Part shown: piece after piece, positions 9,211-18,789 of the stretch
How the letters are laid out: the number at the start of each line of letters is the position of its first letter
How positions within the stretch are numbered: the first letter of the stretch is position 1
Origin: Hypomesus transpacificus
Taxonomy: Eukaryota; Chordata; Actinopteri; Osmeriformes; Osmeridae
Reading direction: 5' to 3'
Assembly (NCBI RefSeq): GCF_021917145.1
Contig: NC_061082.1
Span: forward strand, 5,068,032-5,132,031
Length of the DNA stretch: 64,000 bases
Notes under the pieces: model-generated
What the model was told of the DNA's origin: nothing
The model's database searches: none
What the model saw: the letters and a program-made list of their open reading frames with translations, nothing else
Position numbers and translations under genes: made by a program

Positions 9211-11628
9211 ATGGCGTCCAGACCAACCACCTTGAAGGCAGTAAAGGATGTGATGTGGAGAAGGCTGGAAGCCACCAATTCCAAGAAAGAGATAGAGGAG
9301 AAACGCAAGACATTTGAGCATCTATACCTGGATTGGGGAAGGAGGGGACTGATTCTGGGAAATGTAATGGAAGTAACATTGGATGACAGGAAGAAAATAA
9401 CCGAATTTGAGAGACAAGAGATGATTTCCAAGAAAAATGAATGGGAAAAGGCAGGCAGCCACAAGATAGGAGGAAGCAAGCGAGCCTATGAACAAGCTAA
9501 GCTGAAACATGCAAGGGCAACAGAATTAATAATGATGTTGACCATCCCAGAAAATCAACCAATAACAACCCACCTGCCGCCAAAAATAAGTGAAAAAAGA
9601 TTGTACCCAGACATCACAGAGGCAATAACTCCAACAGCTCCAGACGCCAAGGAGACCCCAAAAGCCCCTACAGCTCCCCCACCTTATTCATCCAACAATC
9701 CATTTACCCAAGCCCCAGTGTTCGAGGTCAAGTCGGGAAAACTTGAATTAGAAGTCAACGGGAGACGCACGGACATCCCAGATGATCTTACAGTGGAAGA
9801 ACTGACAGAAATGGCATCAATACTGGGAGAAAGGATCATCAAAACACAGGCAACGATGATGGAGCAAGAAAGGAGGGAAGAAAACGAATCAAGAGAACGT
9901 CCAGCCCCAGCCTCTTTAAACAGCCAAACGAGACCTCGCAACTACAGCCAGCCCGACATTCCCCAAAGAACGGGGTATGAACCTGACCTAAACAGTAGCC
10001 TGTGCCAGTCCAGCATTCCCAGAAGAACTGGCTACGCAAGCCATGAACTTGACCAGGACAGCCTGATTGAAGGGGAGCGTGAAGAAATCCCAGACGAACA
10101 ACGAAGGGTGCTGGAAGAAAAACTGGAAAGAATTGAAGAAGAGGAGAGATACAAGCGGAACCAGAGGAAAAGCCGCCACGAAAAGACAGATTCTGTAATA
10201 ATAACAGGAAAAGAAATGGAAGTAGATCAAAGAGGAATGTCCGCCAGAACCAGGTCACACCAGGCCCACAAAGGAGGGTGGAGCGACAACAGCCAGTTCC
10301 AATGCCCACTGCTGTTGGATGCAGGCGGGGCAGCCCGGTACGAACCATGGAGCCATAGAGACATGAACGAGTTAGTCACTGTACTTCCTCCACTGTCGGC
10401 CGGAGGAGCCCAATGGATAAGGGCTTTCGAGAAGCTGACGGCACAAGACCGCCTGGCAATGGGAGACATCCGAGCCATCATCTTACGACTGGATGGGAAA
10501 GTGAAGGTTCGAACTATCGACCAGAAGGCTAAATGCGAGGGGGATGACGACAGAGAACCGTTCAACAATGCCAGAGGAAGATATTGGGATGCCATAAGAG
10601 ACATCTACCCACAAGAGCAGAGCTTGGCAGCCCTGGAAAGCTTGGAAATGGAGCCTGGAGAGAAGATGCACGCATTTCTCAGAAGAGCTGAGGATGTGTG
10701 GTTGGAAGGAACTGGAGAACGCCACGATGTCACTAAAGGCCAATTATTGTTTTGGAAGTCTGCAGTAGTAAGAGCACTCCCGAAAGCCGTCCGAGACGAA
10801 CTCGAGGACGTGGTGGGTCTGACCTACAAACCTGTGGCTGAATGGACAAACTACCTTATACATTACCAAAAGAAGCATGATAAAGCTGAAAAAGAACTAT
10901 GTCTGAAAGACAGTGACATGAACAGACAGCTCCTGAGGGGTCGGGTCGCAGATAGACACGACATGGCCAATGAGAAGAAGAAAGCTACCAAGACACAAAT
11001 GATAGTGGAAGAACCTCTGTTTGAGCAAATGGCAGTGGAAGTGCGACCAAAACCCCCACAACCTCAATACCCTCTTCCCCAACCACAACACCCTCCCCCA
11101 CAACCTCAATACCCTCTTCCCCAACCACAACACCCTCTTCCACAACCTCAATACCCTCTTCCTCAACCACAATACCCCCTTCCCCAAATACCCCCACAAC
11201 CTCAATACCCTCTTCCTCAACCACAATACCCCCTTCCCCAAATACCCCCTCAACCACAATACCCTCGTCCCCAACAACCCCAACCCCAATACCCCCAACC
11301 CCAATATCAGTATCCATCGGCGTTTCCACAAAATGCCCCTCAATATGCCTACCCTACAGGCGGCGGACGAGGAGGCCAGCGAGGAGCGTGCTACACATGT
11401 GGAGAGACGACACACTTCGCCAGGGAATGCCCTCAAGGCCAGAACAAACGAGGAAGAGGTGGCTACAACAAGAGAGGAGGAGGTAGAGGCCAAATAACTC
11501 TGAACCTACAGGTACCACAGCCGCAACAAACTCAGCAACCAGCGGGTCTGCCTCTGCTTCAGCCACCGAATGCGACACAGATGCCGGTCGCGACATGGAC
11601 CCTGGACCAGTGGGATGGCGACCAATGA
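9211..11628 (+). CDS. gag: Retroviral Gag polyprotein
   Basis: An 805-residue frame from ATG 9211 (good context, A at -3 and G at +4) to TGA 11626-11628. In order: a basic matrix-like N-terminal region, a PPPY late-domain motif at residues 156-159 that would recruit NEDD4-family ligases for budding, a Glu/Arg-rich probable coiled-coil region around 205-345, a capsid-like region from about 362 to 570, a Pro/Gln-rich repeat (PQPQYPL units) at about 615-701, and one CCHC zinc knuckle (C727, C730, H735, C740) in an RG-rich nucleocapsid tail. There is no clear N-terminal myristoylation glycine, since the protein starts MASRP. It is longer than typical gammaretroviral Gag because of the coiled-coil and Pro/Gln regions. 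The frame is fully open. Confidence 0.95.
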   Translation: MASRPTTLKAVKDVMWRRLEATNSKKEIEEKRKTFEHLYLDWGRRGLILGNVMEVTLDDRKKITEFERQEMISKKNEWEKAGSHKIGGSKRAYEQAKLKHARATELIMMLTIPENQPITTHLPPKISEKRLYPDITEAITPTAPDAKETPKAPTAPPPYSSNNPFTQAPVFEVKSGKLELEVNGRRTDIPDDLTVEELTEMASILGERIIKTQATMMEQERREENESRERPAPASLNSQTRPRNYSQPDIPQRTGYEPDLNSSLCQSSIPRRTGYASHELDQDSLIEGEREEIPDEQRRVLEEKLERIEEEERYKRNQRKSRHEKTDSVIITGKEMEVDQRGMSARTRSHQAHKGGWSDNSQFQCPLLLDAGGAARYEPWSHRDMNELVTVLPPLSAGGAQWIRAFEKLTAQDRLAMGDIRAIILRLDGKVKVRTIDQKAKCEGDDDREPFNNARGRYWDAIRDIYPQEQSLAALESLEMEPGEKMHAFLRRAEDVWLEGTGERHDVTKGQLLFWKSAVVRALPKAVRDELEDVVGLTYKPVAEWTNYLIHYQKKHDKAEKELCLKDSDMNRQLLRGRVADRHDMANEKKKATKTQMIVEEPLFEQMAVEVRPKPPQPQYPLPQPQHPPPQPQYPLPQPQHPLPQPQYPLPQPQYPLPQIPPQPQYPLPQPQYPLPQIPPQPQYPRPQQPQPQYPQPQYQYPSAFPQNAPQYAYPTGGGRGGQRGACYTCGETTHFARECPQGQNKRGRGGYNKRGGGRGQITLNLQVPQPQQTQQPAGLPLLQPPNATQMPVATWTLDQWDGDQ

Positions 11629-11682
11629 GGAGGCCCAGAGGATCCGACTGCAGGTGACATCCAAGCCAGTAAAGTACCAATG
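11626..11682 (+). promoter_or_regulatory. Gag-pol UGA readthrough site
   Basis: gag ends in TGA and pol follows in the same frame with no other stop. The 51 bases from 11629 to the first pol ATG at 11680 are open. The stop is followed by a purine-rich spacer GGAGGCCCAGAGG, as expected of stop-codon readthrough in gammaretrovirus-like elements. GGAT 11640-11643 and ATCC 11659-11662 could form part of a downstream structure. The mechanism is inferred from layout. Confidence 0.65.
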
Positions 11683-14600
11683 GTCACCTGCATGATTGAT
11701 GGAGAAAAAGTGGAGTTGATGGTGGACACAGGTGCGGCAGTGTCATGCCTGAACAATCTAAAAGGGACAACCCCACTCTCTTCTAAAACCATCAGAACAG
11801 TTGGATACTCGGGACAAAGCGAAGAACAGCGGTACACCCAGCCACTAATCACCACAGTCGGCTCACAAACACTGACACATTCATTTCTGCATGCCCCCAA
11901 ATGCCCCATGAACCTGATGGGGAGAGACCTGCTGCTGAAAATAGGAGTTACCATCACCTGCTCCACAAAAGGATTGGCGTTGTATATGCCAGGAGTAGAA
12001 ACATCAAAAACAATCAGTGATGGCCAGAGGATACTGTTCATGGGCACTAACACAAAGACACCAGTAGGAATGACAGAAATGACGCAAATATACTGGACAA
12101 GACTGTCTCCGCCAGGAGAAACGAAAGGAGCGCTCAAAACCTATATGGACTGGAAGGCATGGATCAATGAACTACATCCATACGGACCGCCCCCGGACCC
12201 CCCACATTGCACATACAACTATCTACGGGCACCAGACGAAGTATATCAGGAGGCGTGGCAGACACACAAAGAGGGAAAAACAGAGACAATCAGATCAAGA
12301 GACATATATGTGGGAAAAGAAGGAGTCGCAGCATATTGTGAACTAACACCTGACCAGATGGCATGGTACACACTGACCACTGAATCTGTGCCCCACATCA
12401 CCCTATCAGTTGCAGCAGGAGGAGAAGCAAGGTGTCTCGGTCCAATGGTGAAAAAAGCACTGACGATGACATGGCTGCCCACAACAGCACCAAAATTGCA
12501 TGTGAACGCCGCAGGAGACATGTGGAGAATTTCTGACACACAAGACAACGAAGGAGATATGGAAGAAGTGGAGCTGGAAAGGGACCATGGACGGGAACAC
12601 ACAAATCACCCAAACACGGACCACTATCTAAAAGATGTCCCAGACAAGTTGTGGACAACAGGACCATATGATGTAGGGAGGGTGACCAGCGAGATTGGGA
12701 TGACACTGAAGAATCCATCTGACACACCAATCTGGCGTCCCCAATATAAACTCAAAGAAGAACAGATAGAAGGGATTGGCGAGACCATTGCCGGGTTGCT
12801 AGCAGCTGGAGTGATACGGCCGTCAAACTCTCAATGGAACACACCAATACTGCCAGTACCAAAAGCAGGAGGAAAAGGATGGAGAATGGTGCATGATCTC
12901 CGCCCAATCAACGATGTAACAAACACGCGACTGTTGGTCGTACCAGATCCCTATGTCTCGCTCATGAATTTGTCGCCAGAACAAACCCACTTCTCAGTCA
13001 TAGATCTGGCGAACGCTTTCTTCTGCATCCCGCTGCGTCAAGAAGTACAGGACTGGTTTGCATTCACATACAATGGACGGCGATACACCTACAACCGCAT
13101 GCCACAAGGATACAAGGACTCCCCGGGAATCTTTAACTTAGTGCTGCGCGATGACCTGTCAGACATTACCCTGCCACAAGGGACAGTAATTATCCAATAT
13201 GTGGATGATTTATTACTAGCAGCGACCTCGGCTGAGCAGTGCCTCGAAGCAACCCGAACATTGCTGACAGTGCTGGCGGAAAAAGGATATAAGGTGAAGA
13301 AAGAAAAAACTCAGATTGCCAGACGAACAGTCACGTATTTGGGCAGATTGATCTCAGCCAACAGCATGACACTAACAGGCTCACAAAAGGAGTCCATTTT
13401 GAACCATGGGAAACCAACAATTGTCAAACACATGCTGGCATTTCTGGGATTGACCGGATACAGCCGAAACCACATCCCTGACTACGTGTCGCTAACCCAA
13501 CCACTAAGGGACATACTCAACACCGCCGGAATCAGGGAACACCAACAAGTACTCGTCTGGACACCAGAGGCCGAGCAAGCATTTATCCGCACCAAACAAG
13601 CACTGGGACAGGCCGAACACCTCTGTCCCCCGGACTACACAAAACCATTTCATCTGGATGTCTCTGAAACAGGTGGTACTGTTACGGCAGTTCTGTTTCA
13701 GAGAAAGGAGGGAGAAAGAAGAGTACTTATGTATCACAGTTCAAAACTTAGTAATGTAGAAATGGGACAAACAGGGTGCGGCAGACACCTGACGGCTTTA
13801 GCCAAGGCCATCGAAAAGACAGCACACATTGTCATGTGCCACCCGCTAAAAGTCAACACAACACATGGGGTGGTGTCATTTCTTACCTCAAGGGCTTTCA
13901 CCATCTCTGCAGTACGAAAAGCAAAAATATGTGGGACATTGACAAAACCACACATTTTCTATGAGACTGGAAACATCAACATGGCCCCTGAGTTGGATCC
14001 TGCTGAACTCATACCACACAACTGTGAATATGTATCTCAGAAGGATCTGAAGATAAGACCCGATCTTACCACCACACCACTAAAAGACCCGGACAGCACA
14101 CTGTTTAGCGACGGATGTTGCTACAAGGGAAACACTGGAAATGTGGCCTCCTATGCAGTTGTTCAGCAGGAAGGAACTGGCAAATGGAACAATCACACTA
14201 CCTGGGAAGCAGAAATCATTCCACAACCAGCATCGGCACAGTTAGCAGAAATCCACGGGCTCACAAGGGCTTTGGAATTAAGCCAAGGGAAAGCCGTAAA
14301 CATCTACACCGACTCAGCCTATGCACATGGAGCAGTGCATGTAGACGGGCCACAGTGGAAAAGGAGAGGATTTCTTACGACCAATGGAACCGCCGTCAGA
14401 CACTCCACGACTCTTAAGAGACTGCTCGAGGCAGTACTGCTGCCCACTAGGGTAGCCATAATGAAATGTCCAGGACACCAAAAAAGCAATAATCATGTTG
14501 CCCAAGGAAATGATGCGGCCGACAGAGCAGCCAAAATGGCAGGAGGATACACCAAGCAATTGATGTGTCTGGCCGAGCCAATCAGACCAGCCCTGACCAC

Positions 14601-15459
14601 ACAAGACCTAGTGGAGATACAAAAGGAAGCAGGAGTGTACGAACAGAGCCAGTGGATACACAAAGGAGCTACAGAAAAAGATGGACTGTGGAGAGCACAC
14701 GACGGACGATTAGTAGCACCGGCAAAATTAGTGACAATACTGACAGCGCAAGCGCATGGACCAGCCCATGAAAGCAGAAGACGAACCACAAAAACCATAG
14801 AGACAGACTGGTGGCATCCGTACATGAAGGAGTTGGTCGAGAACTATGTACGCGAATGCGACACATGCCTGGCATTTAATGACAAGAAAACCTTCACCTG
14901 CCCAATGGGGAGATTCCCGGTTCCGGAGGCCCCGTTTAAAGAAATATGCATAGACTACACGGACATGGGGGCAGAAAACATAGTACGAGGTTTCAGATAC
15001 ATGCTGGTGATGGTGGACAGATTCACAAAGTGGGTGGAGGCAATACCCACAAGACGAGAAGACGCGAATTCCGTGATCAAATGGTTAAAAAACGAACTCA
15101 TACCCAGATATGGGGTCCCAGCAAGAATCCGATCAGACAACGGCAGCCATTTCACAAGCCAACACCTGGCAAAAGTGGAGCAACAGTTGGGAATAACACA
15201 CAGCTTTGGGGCAGTATACCATCCGGCATCACAAGGAATAGTAGAAAGGGTGAACGGAACATTGAAACGGAAGACTGCTAAGATCTGCTATGGCACCAAG
15301 ATGTCATGGGTGGATGCCCTACCACTAGCCCTAATGTCAATGAGAAGTTCCCAATCCGAAAAGACACACTTGTCCCCACATGAATTGCTGACTGGGAGAC
15401 CCATGCCAGGACCGCCTAGGGATGGGGGCAGGGGCCCAATTCTAGACTTAGGAAGATAG
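11629..15459 (+). CDS. pol: Retroviral Pol: protease, reverse transcriptase, RNase H, integrase (truncated at its C-terminus)
   Basis: Read through from gag. Residue numbers count from the first internal ATG at 11680. Protease: DTGA active site starting at residue 16 and GRDLL near 88. Reverse transcriptase: [20 protein letters not shown] fingers motif and YVDD catalytic box at 507-510. RNase H: first Asp at 811 (FSDGCC), IYTDSAYA, and a His/Asp motif near [13 protein letters not shown]. Integrase: HHCC zinc site H1026, H1030, C1060, C1063 and catalytic triad D1092, D1153, E1189 with the canonical 35-residue D-E gap. The frame stops at TAG 15457-15459, before the C-terminal DNA-binding domain. 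That domain is present in another frame downstream. No other stop interrupts it. Confidence 0.93.
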   Translation, partial: GGPEDPTAGDIQASKVPMVTCMIDGEKVELMVDTGAAVSCLNNLKGTTPLSSKTIRTVGYSGQSEEQRYTQPLITTVGSQTLTHSFLHAPKCPMNLMGRDLLLKIGVTITCSTKGLALYMPGVETSKTISDGQRILFMGTNTKTPVGMTEMTQIYWTRLSPPGETKGALKTYMDWKAWINELHPYGPPPDPPHCTYNYLRAPDEVYQEAWQTHKEGKTETIRSRDIYVGKEGVAAYCELTPDQMAWYTLTTESVPHITLSVAAGGEARCLGPMVKKALTMTWLPTTAPKLHVNAAGDMWRISDTQDNEGDMEEVELERDHGREHTNHPNTDHYLKDVPDKLWTTGPYDVGRVTSEIGMTLKNPSDTPIWRPQYKLKEEQIEGIGETIAGLLAAGVIRPSNSQWNTPILPVPKAGGKGWRMVHDLRPINDVTNTRLLVVPDPYVSLMNLSPEQTHFSVIDLANAFFCIPLRQEVQDWFAFTYNGRRYTYNRMPQGYKDSPGIFNLVLRDDLSDITLPQGTVIIQYVDDLLLAATSAEQCLEATRTLLTVLAEKGYKVKKEKTQIARRTVTYLGRLISANSMTLTGSQKESILNHGKPTIVKHMLAFLGLTGYSRNHIPDYVSLTQPLRDILNTAGIREHQQVLVWTPEAEQAFIRTKQALGQAEHLCPPDYTKPFHLDVSETGGTVTAVLFQRKEGERRVLMYHSSKLSNVEMGQTGCGRHLTALAKAIEKTAHIVMCHPLKVNTTHGVVSFLTSRAFTISAVRKAKICGTLTKPHIFYETGNINMAPELDPAELIPHNCEYVSQKDLKIRPDLTTTPLKDPDSTLFSDGCCYKGNTGNVASYAVVQQEGTGKWNNHTTWEAEIIPQPASAQLAEIHGLTRALELSQGKAVNIYTDSAYAHGAVHVDGPQWKRRGFLTTNGTAVRHSTTLKRLLEAVLLPTRVAIMKCPGHQKSNNHVAQGNDAADRAAKMAGGYTKQLMCLAEPIRPALTTQDLVEIQKEAGVYEQSQWIHKGATEKDGLWRAHDGRLVAPAKLVTILTAQAHGPAHESRRRTTKTIETDWWHPYMKELVENYVRECDTCLAFNDKKTFTCPMGRFPVPEAPFKEICIDYTDMGAENIVRGFRYMLVMVDRFTKWVEAIPTRREDANSVIKWLKNELIPRYGVPARIRSDNGSHFTSQHLAKVEQQLGITHSFGAVYHPASQGIVERVNGTLKRKTAKICYGTKMSWVDALPLALMSMRSSQSEKTHLSPHELLTGRPMPGPPRDGGRGPILDLGR

Positions 15460-15806
15460 AGGCTTCTGAGTATATGAAAGCACTGACGGACCTCACCAAC
15501 GTTTTGTCCACACAGGTGCGGCAGGCCGAGCAGGAAGCAGACGAGCATCAGGACACAGCAGTAGGGCCTGGAGACTGGGTGAGAGTTAAAGTACACAAAC
15601 GAAAGTGGACTGAACCTCGGTGGACAGGTCCGTGGCAGGTAACAGAACGTGCCTCCCACGCTTTGAAAGTCAGAGGAAAAAACGGAGATCATTGGCATCA
15701 CCTCACACACTGTGCATCGGCGGAGGCCCCCTCCCGCACTCTGGGGGAAGTTAGAAAGGATCTGTGTTGCCTTGAAGACAAACCCACCGACAAACCTGAA
15801 GTTTAA
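15420..15806 (+). pseudogene. pol: Integrase C-terminal domain in a shifted frame
   Basis: This frame is open from about 15420 and ends at TAA 15804-15806. It carries the part of integrase missing from the main pol frame, including GDWVRVKVHKRKWTEPRWTG, typical of the SH3-like C-terminal domain of gammaretroviral integrases. The switch occurs in a G-rich stretch at about 15419-15437 (GGGATGGGGGCAGGGG). The simplest readings are a small indel in a G run, either real or an assembly error. First ATG in this frame is 15474. Confidence 0.8.
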
Positions 15807-15885
15807 GGAAGAGGACAGAACGAGACAGAGCTGCAGTCCAGATCGAAAAAGTGGACGTACTCATCATATGCTTAATAATCATACG

Positions 15886-15898
15886 ACACTTCTTCTAG
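15886..15898 (+). promoter_or_regulatory. Candidate env splice acceptor
   Basis: ACACTTCTTCTAG is a good pyrimidine tract plus AG and sits 46 bases before the env ATG, after the pol stop. Pairing with a leader donor is inferred. Confidence 0.5.
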
Positions 15899-15944
15899 CC
15901 CAACCGGTTTCCTCACTTCACACATTCCGCGGCAACACATCAAT

Positions 15945-17771
15945 ATGTCTAGATTGTGCTTTTGGGGACTGCTCGTCTGCACCATGGGTTGTCTCAAAAC
16001 AACCACTGAGTGCCTAAGCAGCCTGAAATACACCCTGGGCCAAACAGCGACACTGAAGGTAGACCTCTGCGAAATGTTACCATGCAATTGGGGCAGTCAA
16101 GAGTACTACAGTTCAGTAAACATCTACATGGGAATAACCACACACTGTAGCTCATGGGGAGATATCGGATGGAACACTGGACCACATGACTGGGGATACA
16201 AGCCTGCCACTGCGCTAAAAAGGGTCAGTAATGGAAACATAAACCAACTGGAGAGACTGTCTATAAGCAGAGGGAAGGCTCCCAAGGACTGCAAACCTAA
16301 ATCATCATGCAACCCACTGCTTGTCACCCTAAAAGATCCCTACGAAGGAGATAGGGGAAGCTACTGTCTAGGAATGGAGGAAAAGGGAAAAGACACAATC
16401 AGAACTTTTGAGATCATAATATCAAAGAACACATTTCCAGACAGCACCAAAGCCCAGAACTCAGGACAGACCACACTCAAGGACACCATTGTAGCTGAAA
16501 CAGGATACGCCGACAGAAATGAGTGGGTAGACTGGATGATGTACACTGCGGAACAGCATAGAGTTAAAAACTGTGTGGCTTGCGGGACCGCAAGGCCACT
16601 ACTAGGAACGGTACCTTTTCCTATCACCCCGAGGGATGATGAAAAAACGTTCAAATGCCTGTTGAAACTTTTCAGCCAGCTACACCCAGAAGGTTGCACC
16701 ACTATCAAACTGCTGTTTCCCTCAGTACCCATGGCAAGGCCGCCCCATTTCACCCCATATGATGGAAGATACACCTGCATTCGAAAATTGTCAGGGCACG
16801 TTGATGTCGGCCGCCTAACACAGTGCAACCAAACTTACGCACCAAGTGGACACACACTCGACGTTCTGAATGAAATGCATTATCCTAGAGCGGATGTGTG
16901 GTGGCTCTGTGGGACGACATTGTATCCAATATTGCCTCATGACTGGACAGGAGTGTGTGCGCCAATTCAGCTTGTAATGCCATTCTATGCCATTCCACGG
17001 ACGGCCGATGAGATCGAGAGGCTGGCAGACAGAGGTATTGGCCACATCAAGAGACAGACAAGGGCAGTTAAAGGATCATTTGACTCTGGTATCTGGATGG
17101 ATGCTATAGGCGTACCAAGAGGAGTTCCAGACGAATACAAGGCAAGAAATCCGATTCTGGCAGGTTTTGAGTCACTGTTCATCTTCCCATCGATAAACAA
17201 AAACATGGAGTGGATAAATTACATATACTACAATCAGCAACGATTTGTGAACTTTACTAGAGTCGCTATAGGGGGACTAGCCGAGCAGCTAGACCGAACC
17301 AGCACCATGACACTGCAGAATCGTATGGCATTGGATATGTTGTTGGCCGAGAAGGGCGGAGTGTGCAGGATTTTTGGAACCCTGTGCTGCACATTTGTCC
17401 CTAACAACACTGCACCAGATGGCTCCGTATCCAGGGCATTGAAGGGACTGACGTCTCTGAGTAAGGAACTGGCCGAGAACAGTGGAGTGGACAACTACTT
17501 CACATCAATGTTGCAGTCCTGGTTCGGTAAATGGACATCTACTATTGTCTCAGTGGTGGGGGCAGTGACAGCGACGGTAGTCATTCTGATCATGTGCAGC
17601 TGCTGTTTCATACCCTGCGCTAAGAACCTGATTGGAAGACTGACAAATACTTTAACAGGGCAGCAGGCACAGTGTTATCTGGAGGAAATGGTGGAATTTG
17701 AAGTTCACTCAGAGATCGAGCGTTTCTGTGAGGCTACAAGTGGACAGGACTGGAGCGACGGCTGTCGCTAG
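15945..17771 (+). CDS. env: Retroviral envelope glycoprotein (608 aa)
   Basis: Starts at ATG 15945 with a hydrophobic signal-peptide-like N-terminus (LCFWGLLVCTMGC). The surface subunit is Cys-rich, with a CXXC motif (CVAC, residues 210-213) and a WWLCG..DWTGVC region near 325-345. RQTR at 370-373 is a candidate furin site. The transmembrane subunit has a heptad-like stretch, an LQNRMALDMLLAEKGG-type immunosuppressive-domain region, C474-X6-C481-C482, and a membrane anchor at about 533-560 followed by a cytoplasmic tail. CXXC plus C-X6-CC is the gamma-type, covalently linked SU-TM design. N-glycosylation sequons are present. No stop or frameshift was seen. The residues right after the cleavage site are not strongly hydrophobic, so the fusion peptide is uncertain. 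Confidence 0.93.
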   Translation: MSRLCFWGLLVCTMGCLKTTTECLSSLKYTLGQTATLKVDLCEMLPCNWGSQEYYSSVNIYMGITTHCSSWGDIGWNTGPHDWGYKPATALKRVSNGNINQLERLSISRGKAPKDCKPKSSCNPLLVTLKDPYEGDRGSYCLGMEEKGKDTIRTFEIIISKNTFPDSTKAQNSGQTTLKDTIVAETGYADRNEWVDWMMYTAEQHRVKNCVACGTARPLLGTVPFPITPRDDEKTFKCLLKLFSQLHPEGCTTIKLLFPSVPMARPPHFTPYDGRYTCIRKLSGHVDVGRLTQCNQTYAPSGHTLDVLNEMHYPRADVWWLCGTTLYPILPHDWTGVCAPIQLVMPFYAIPRTADEIERLADRGIGHIKRQTRAVKGSFDSGIWMDAIGVPRGVPDEYKARNPILAGFESLFIFPSINKNMEWINYIYYNQQRFVNFTRVAIGGLAEQLDRTSTMTLQNRMALDMLLAEKGGVCRIFGTLCCTFVPNNTAPDGSVSRALKGLTSLSKELAENSGVDNYFTSMLQSWFGKWTSTIVSVVGAVTATVVILIMCSCCFIPCAKNLIGRLTNTLTGQQAQCYLEEMVEFEVHSEIERFCEATSGQDWSDGCR

Positions 17772-18141
17772 GGCCATGTTCTCTTTCCTCACGGCATTAT
17801 CTTTTGAACCCCTTTACTTTCACTAATCACGTCCTTATTTACACTGGGACATATCTTAATCAGTAATGTCCAGTTTGATTGTTATTCAATGTTCTCAAAT
17901 TTATTTTATTACAATTCTAAAAGCTTGGCTAAAGTTGTATGTATGTGGTGAAGGGGACCTGTGAGTATGTTCAGGTCTGCCGTGGGTACATGGATGTCGA
18001 ATGTCCACTCTGCGGAGTGACGGTGGGTTTTCCCCTATAACATCATTAGGGTTTTCCCACTGTGTCCAGTGTGTCCACACCACTTGGCCATAACGCTGCA
18101 TAGTCTCATTATTATCGTTCTAAGCATTGTGTTCCTTAACG
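17772..18141. other. Post-env non-coding segment
   Basis: About 370 bases with no plus-strand ORF of note between env and the hairpin array. Nothing else recognised. Confidence 0.5.
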
Positions 18142-18789
18142 GGATATTTTAAATTTTGTGTTAGTTGTCACACCCTTTAAAGGGTGTGAAAGGAGGGATT
18201 CCATGAAAACTTTAAAATATCCTGTCCGAATTAACAGTTTCTTTCTACATGTATTGACTCTTTTAATGTTCTGTTTAACAGATTGACTGATCGTAAGGCG
18301 TCACACCCTTTAGAGGGTGTGAAAGGAGGGTGAGTTCTAGAAAAAAAAAAAAAAAGTCATATATATCTTCCTGTAATCTGACTGACTGTTTCTTATTGCT
18401 CATCTGAACTAACCTCCATTGTTTGCTCACACAGGTTCATAATATTTTAAATTTGTGTAGTCACACCCTTTAAAGGGTGTGAAAGGAGGGATCCATGAAA
18501 ACTTTAAAAATATTAAATTTTGACTGTTTTGATGACCATATGCGCATGTTTAACCTAGTTATCGACTGATTTTGCATTTTAACATCTAGTTTGACTGTAT
18601 TTTGGTTCATTGCTTAAGTGTTTTACGCATGTTTAACCTAGTTAACAACTGATTTGCCTTTACTGCCAGACTGGTATATTTTGAATTTGTGTTGTCACAC
18701 CCTTTAGAGGGTGTGAAAGGAGGGATCCATGAAACTTTAAAATATCCAGTTTTAATGTTGACACCACATAGTGGTGTCAAAGGAGGGAT
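18142..18789 (+). repeat. Array of five palindrome plus purine-tract modules
   Basis: Four copies of a CACACCCTTTAAAGGGTGTG-type palindrome, each directly followed by AAAGGAGGG (palindromes 18168-18189, 18301-18322, 18461-18482, 18695-18716). A fifth, sequence-divergent hairpin (arms 18758-18767 and 18771-18780) leads into the same purine tract at the 3' LTR border. Copies 1, 3 and 4 are enclosed by an outer inverted repeat, best in copy 1 (GGATATTTTAAA 18142-18153 against TTTAAAATATCC 18211-18222). Copies 2 and 4 have TTTAGA in the centre, which opens a small loop. A direct repeat CGCATGTTTAACCTAGTTA lies between copies 3 and 4. Confidence 0.9.
18779..18788 (+). other. Polypurine tract
   Basis: AAAGGAGGGA ends one base before the 3' LTR (TGTGAGG at 18790), the required place for plus-strand priming. 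It is also the 3' half of the fifth hairpin module. Confidence 0.85.

Noticed and set aside
10897-11493. Antisense 198-residue frame opposite gag
   Set aside because: It mirrors the PQPQYPL repeat of gag and has no support of its own.
9211-17771. Exogenous virus contamination
   Set aside because: Both LTRs are flanked by a matching 4-bp target duplication and host DNA with SUCLA2 downstream, so it is an integrated provirus.
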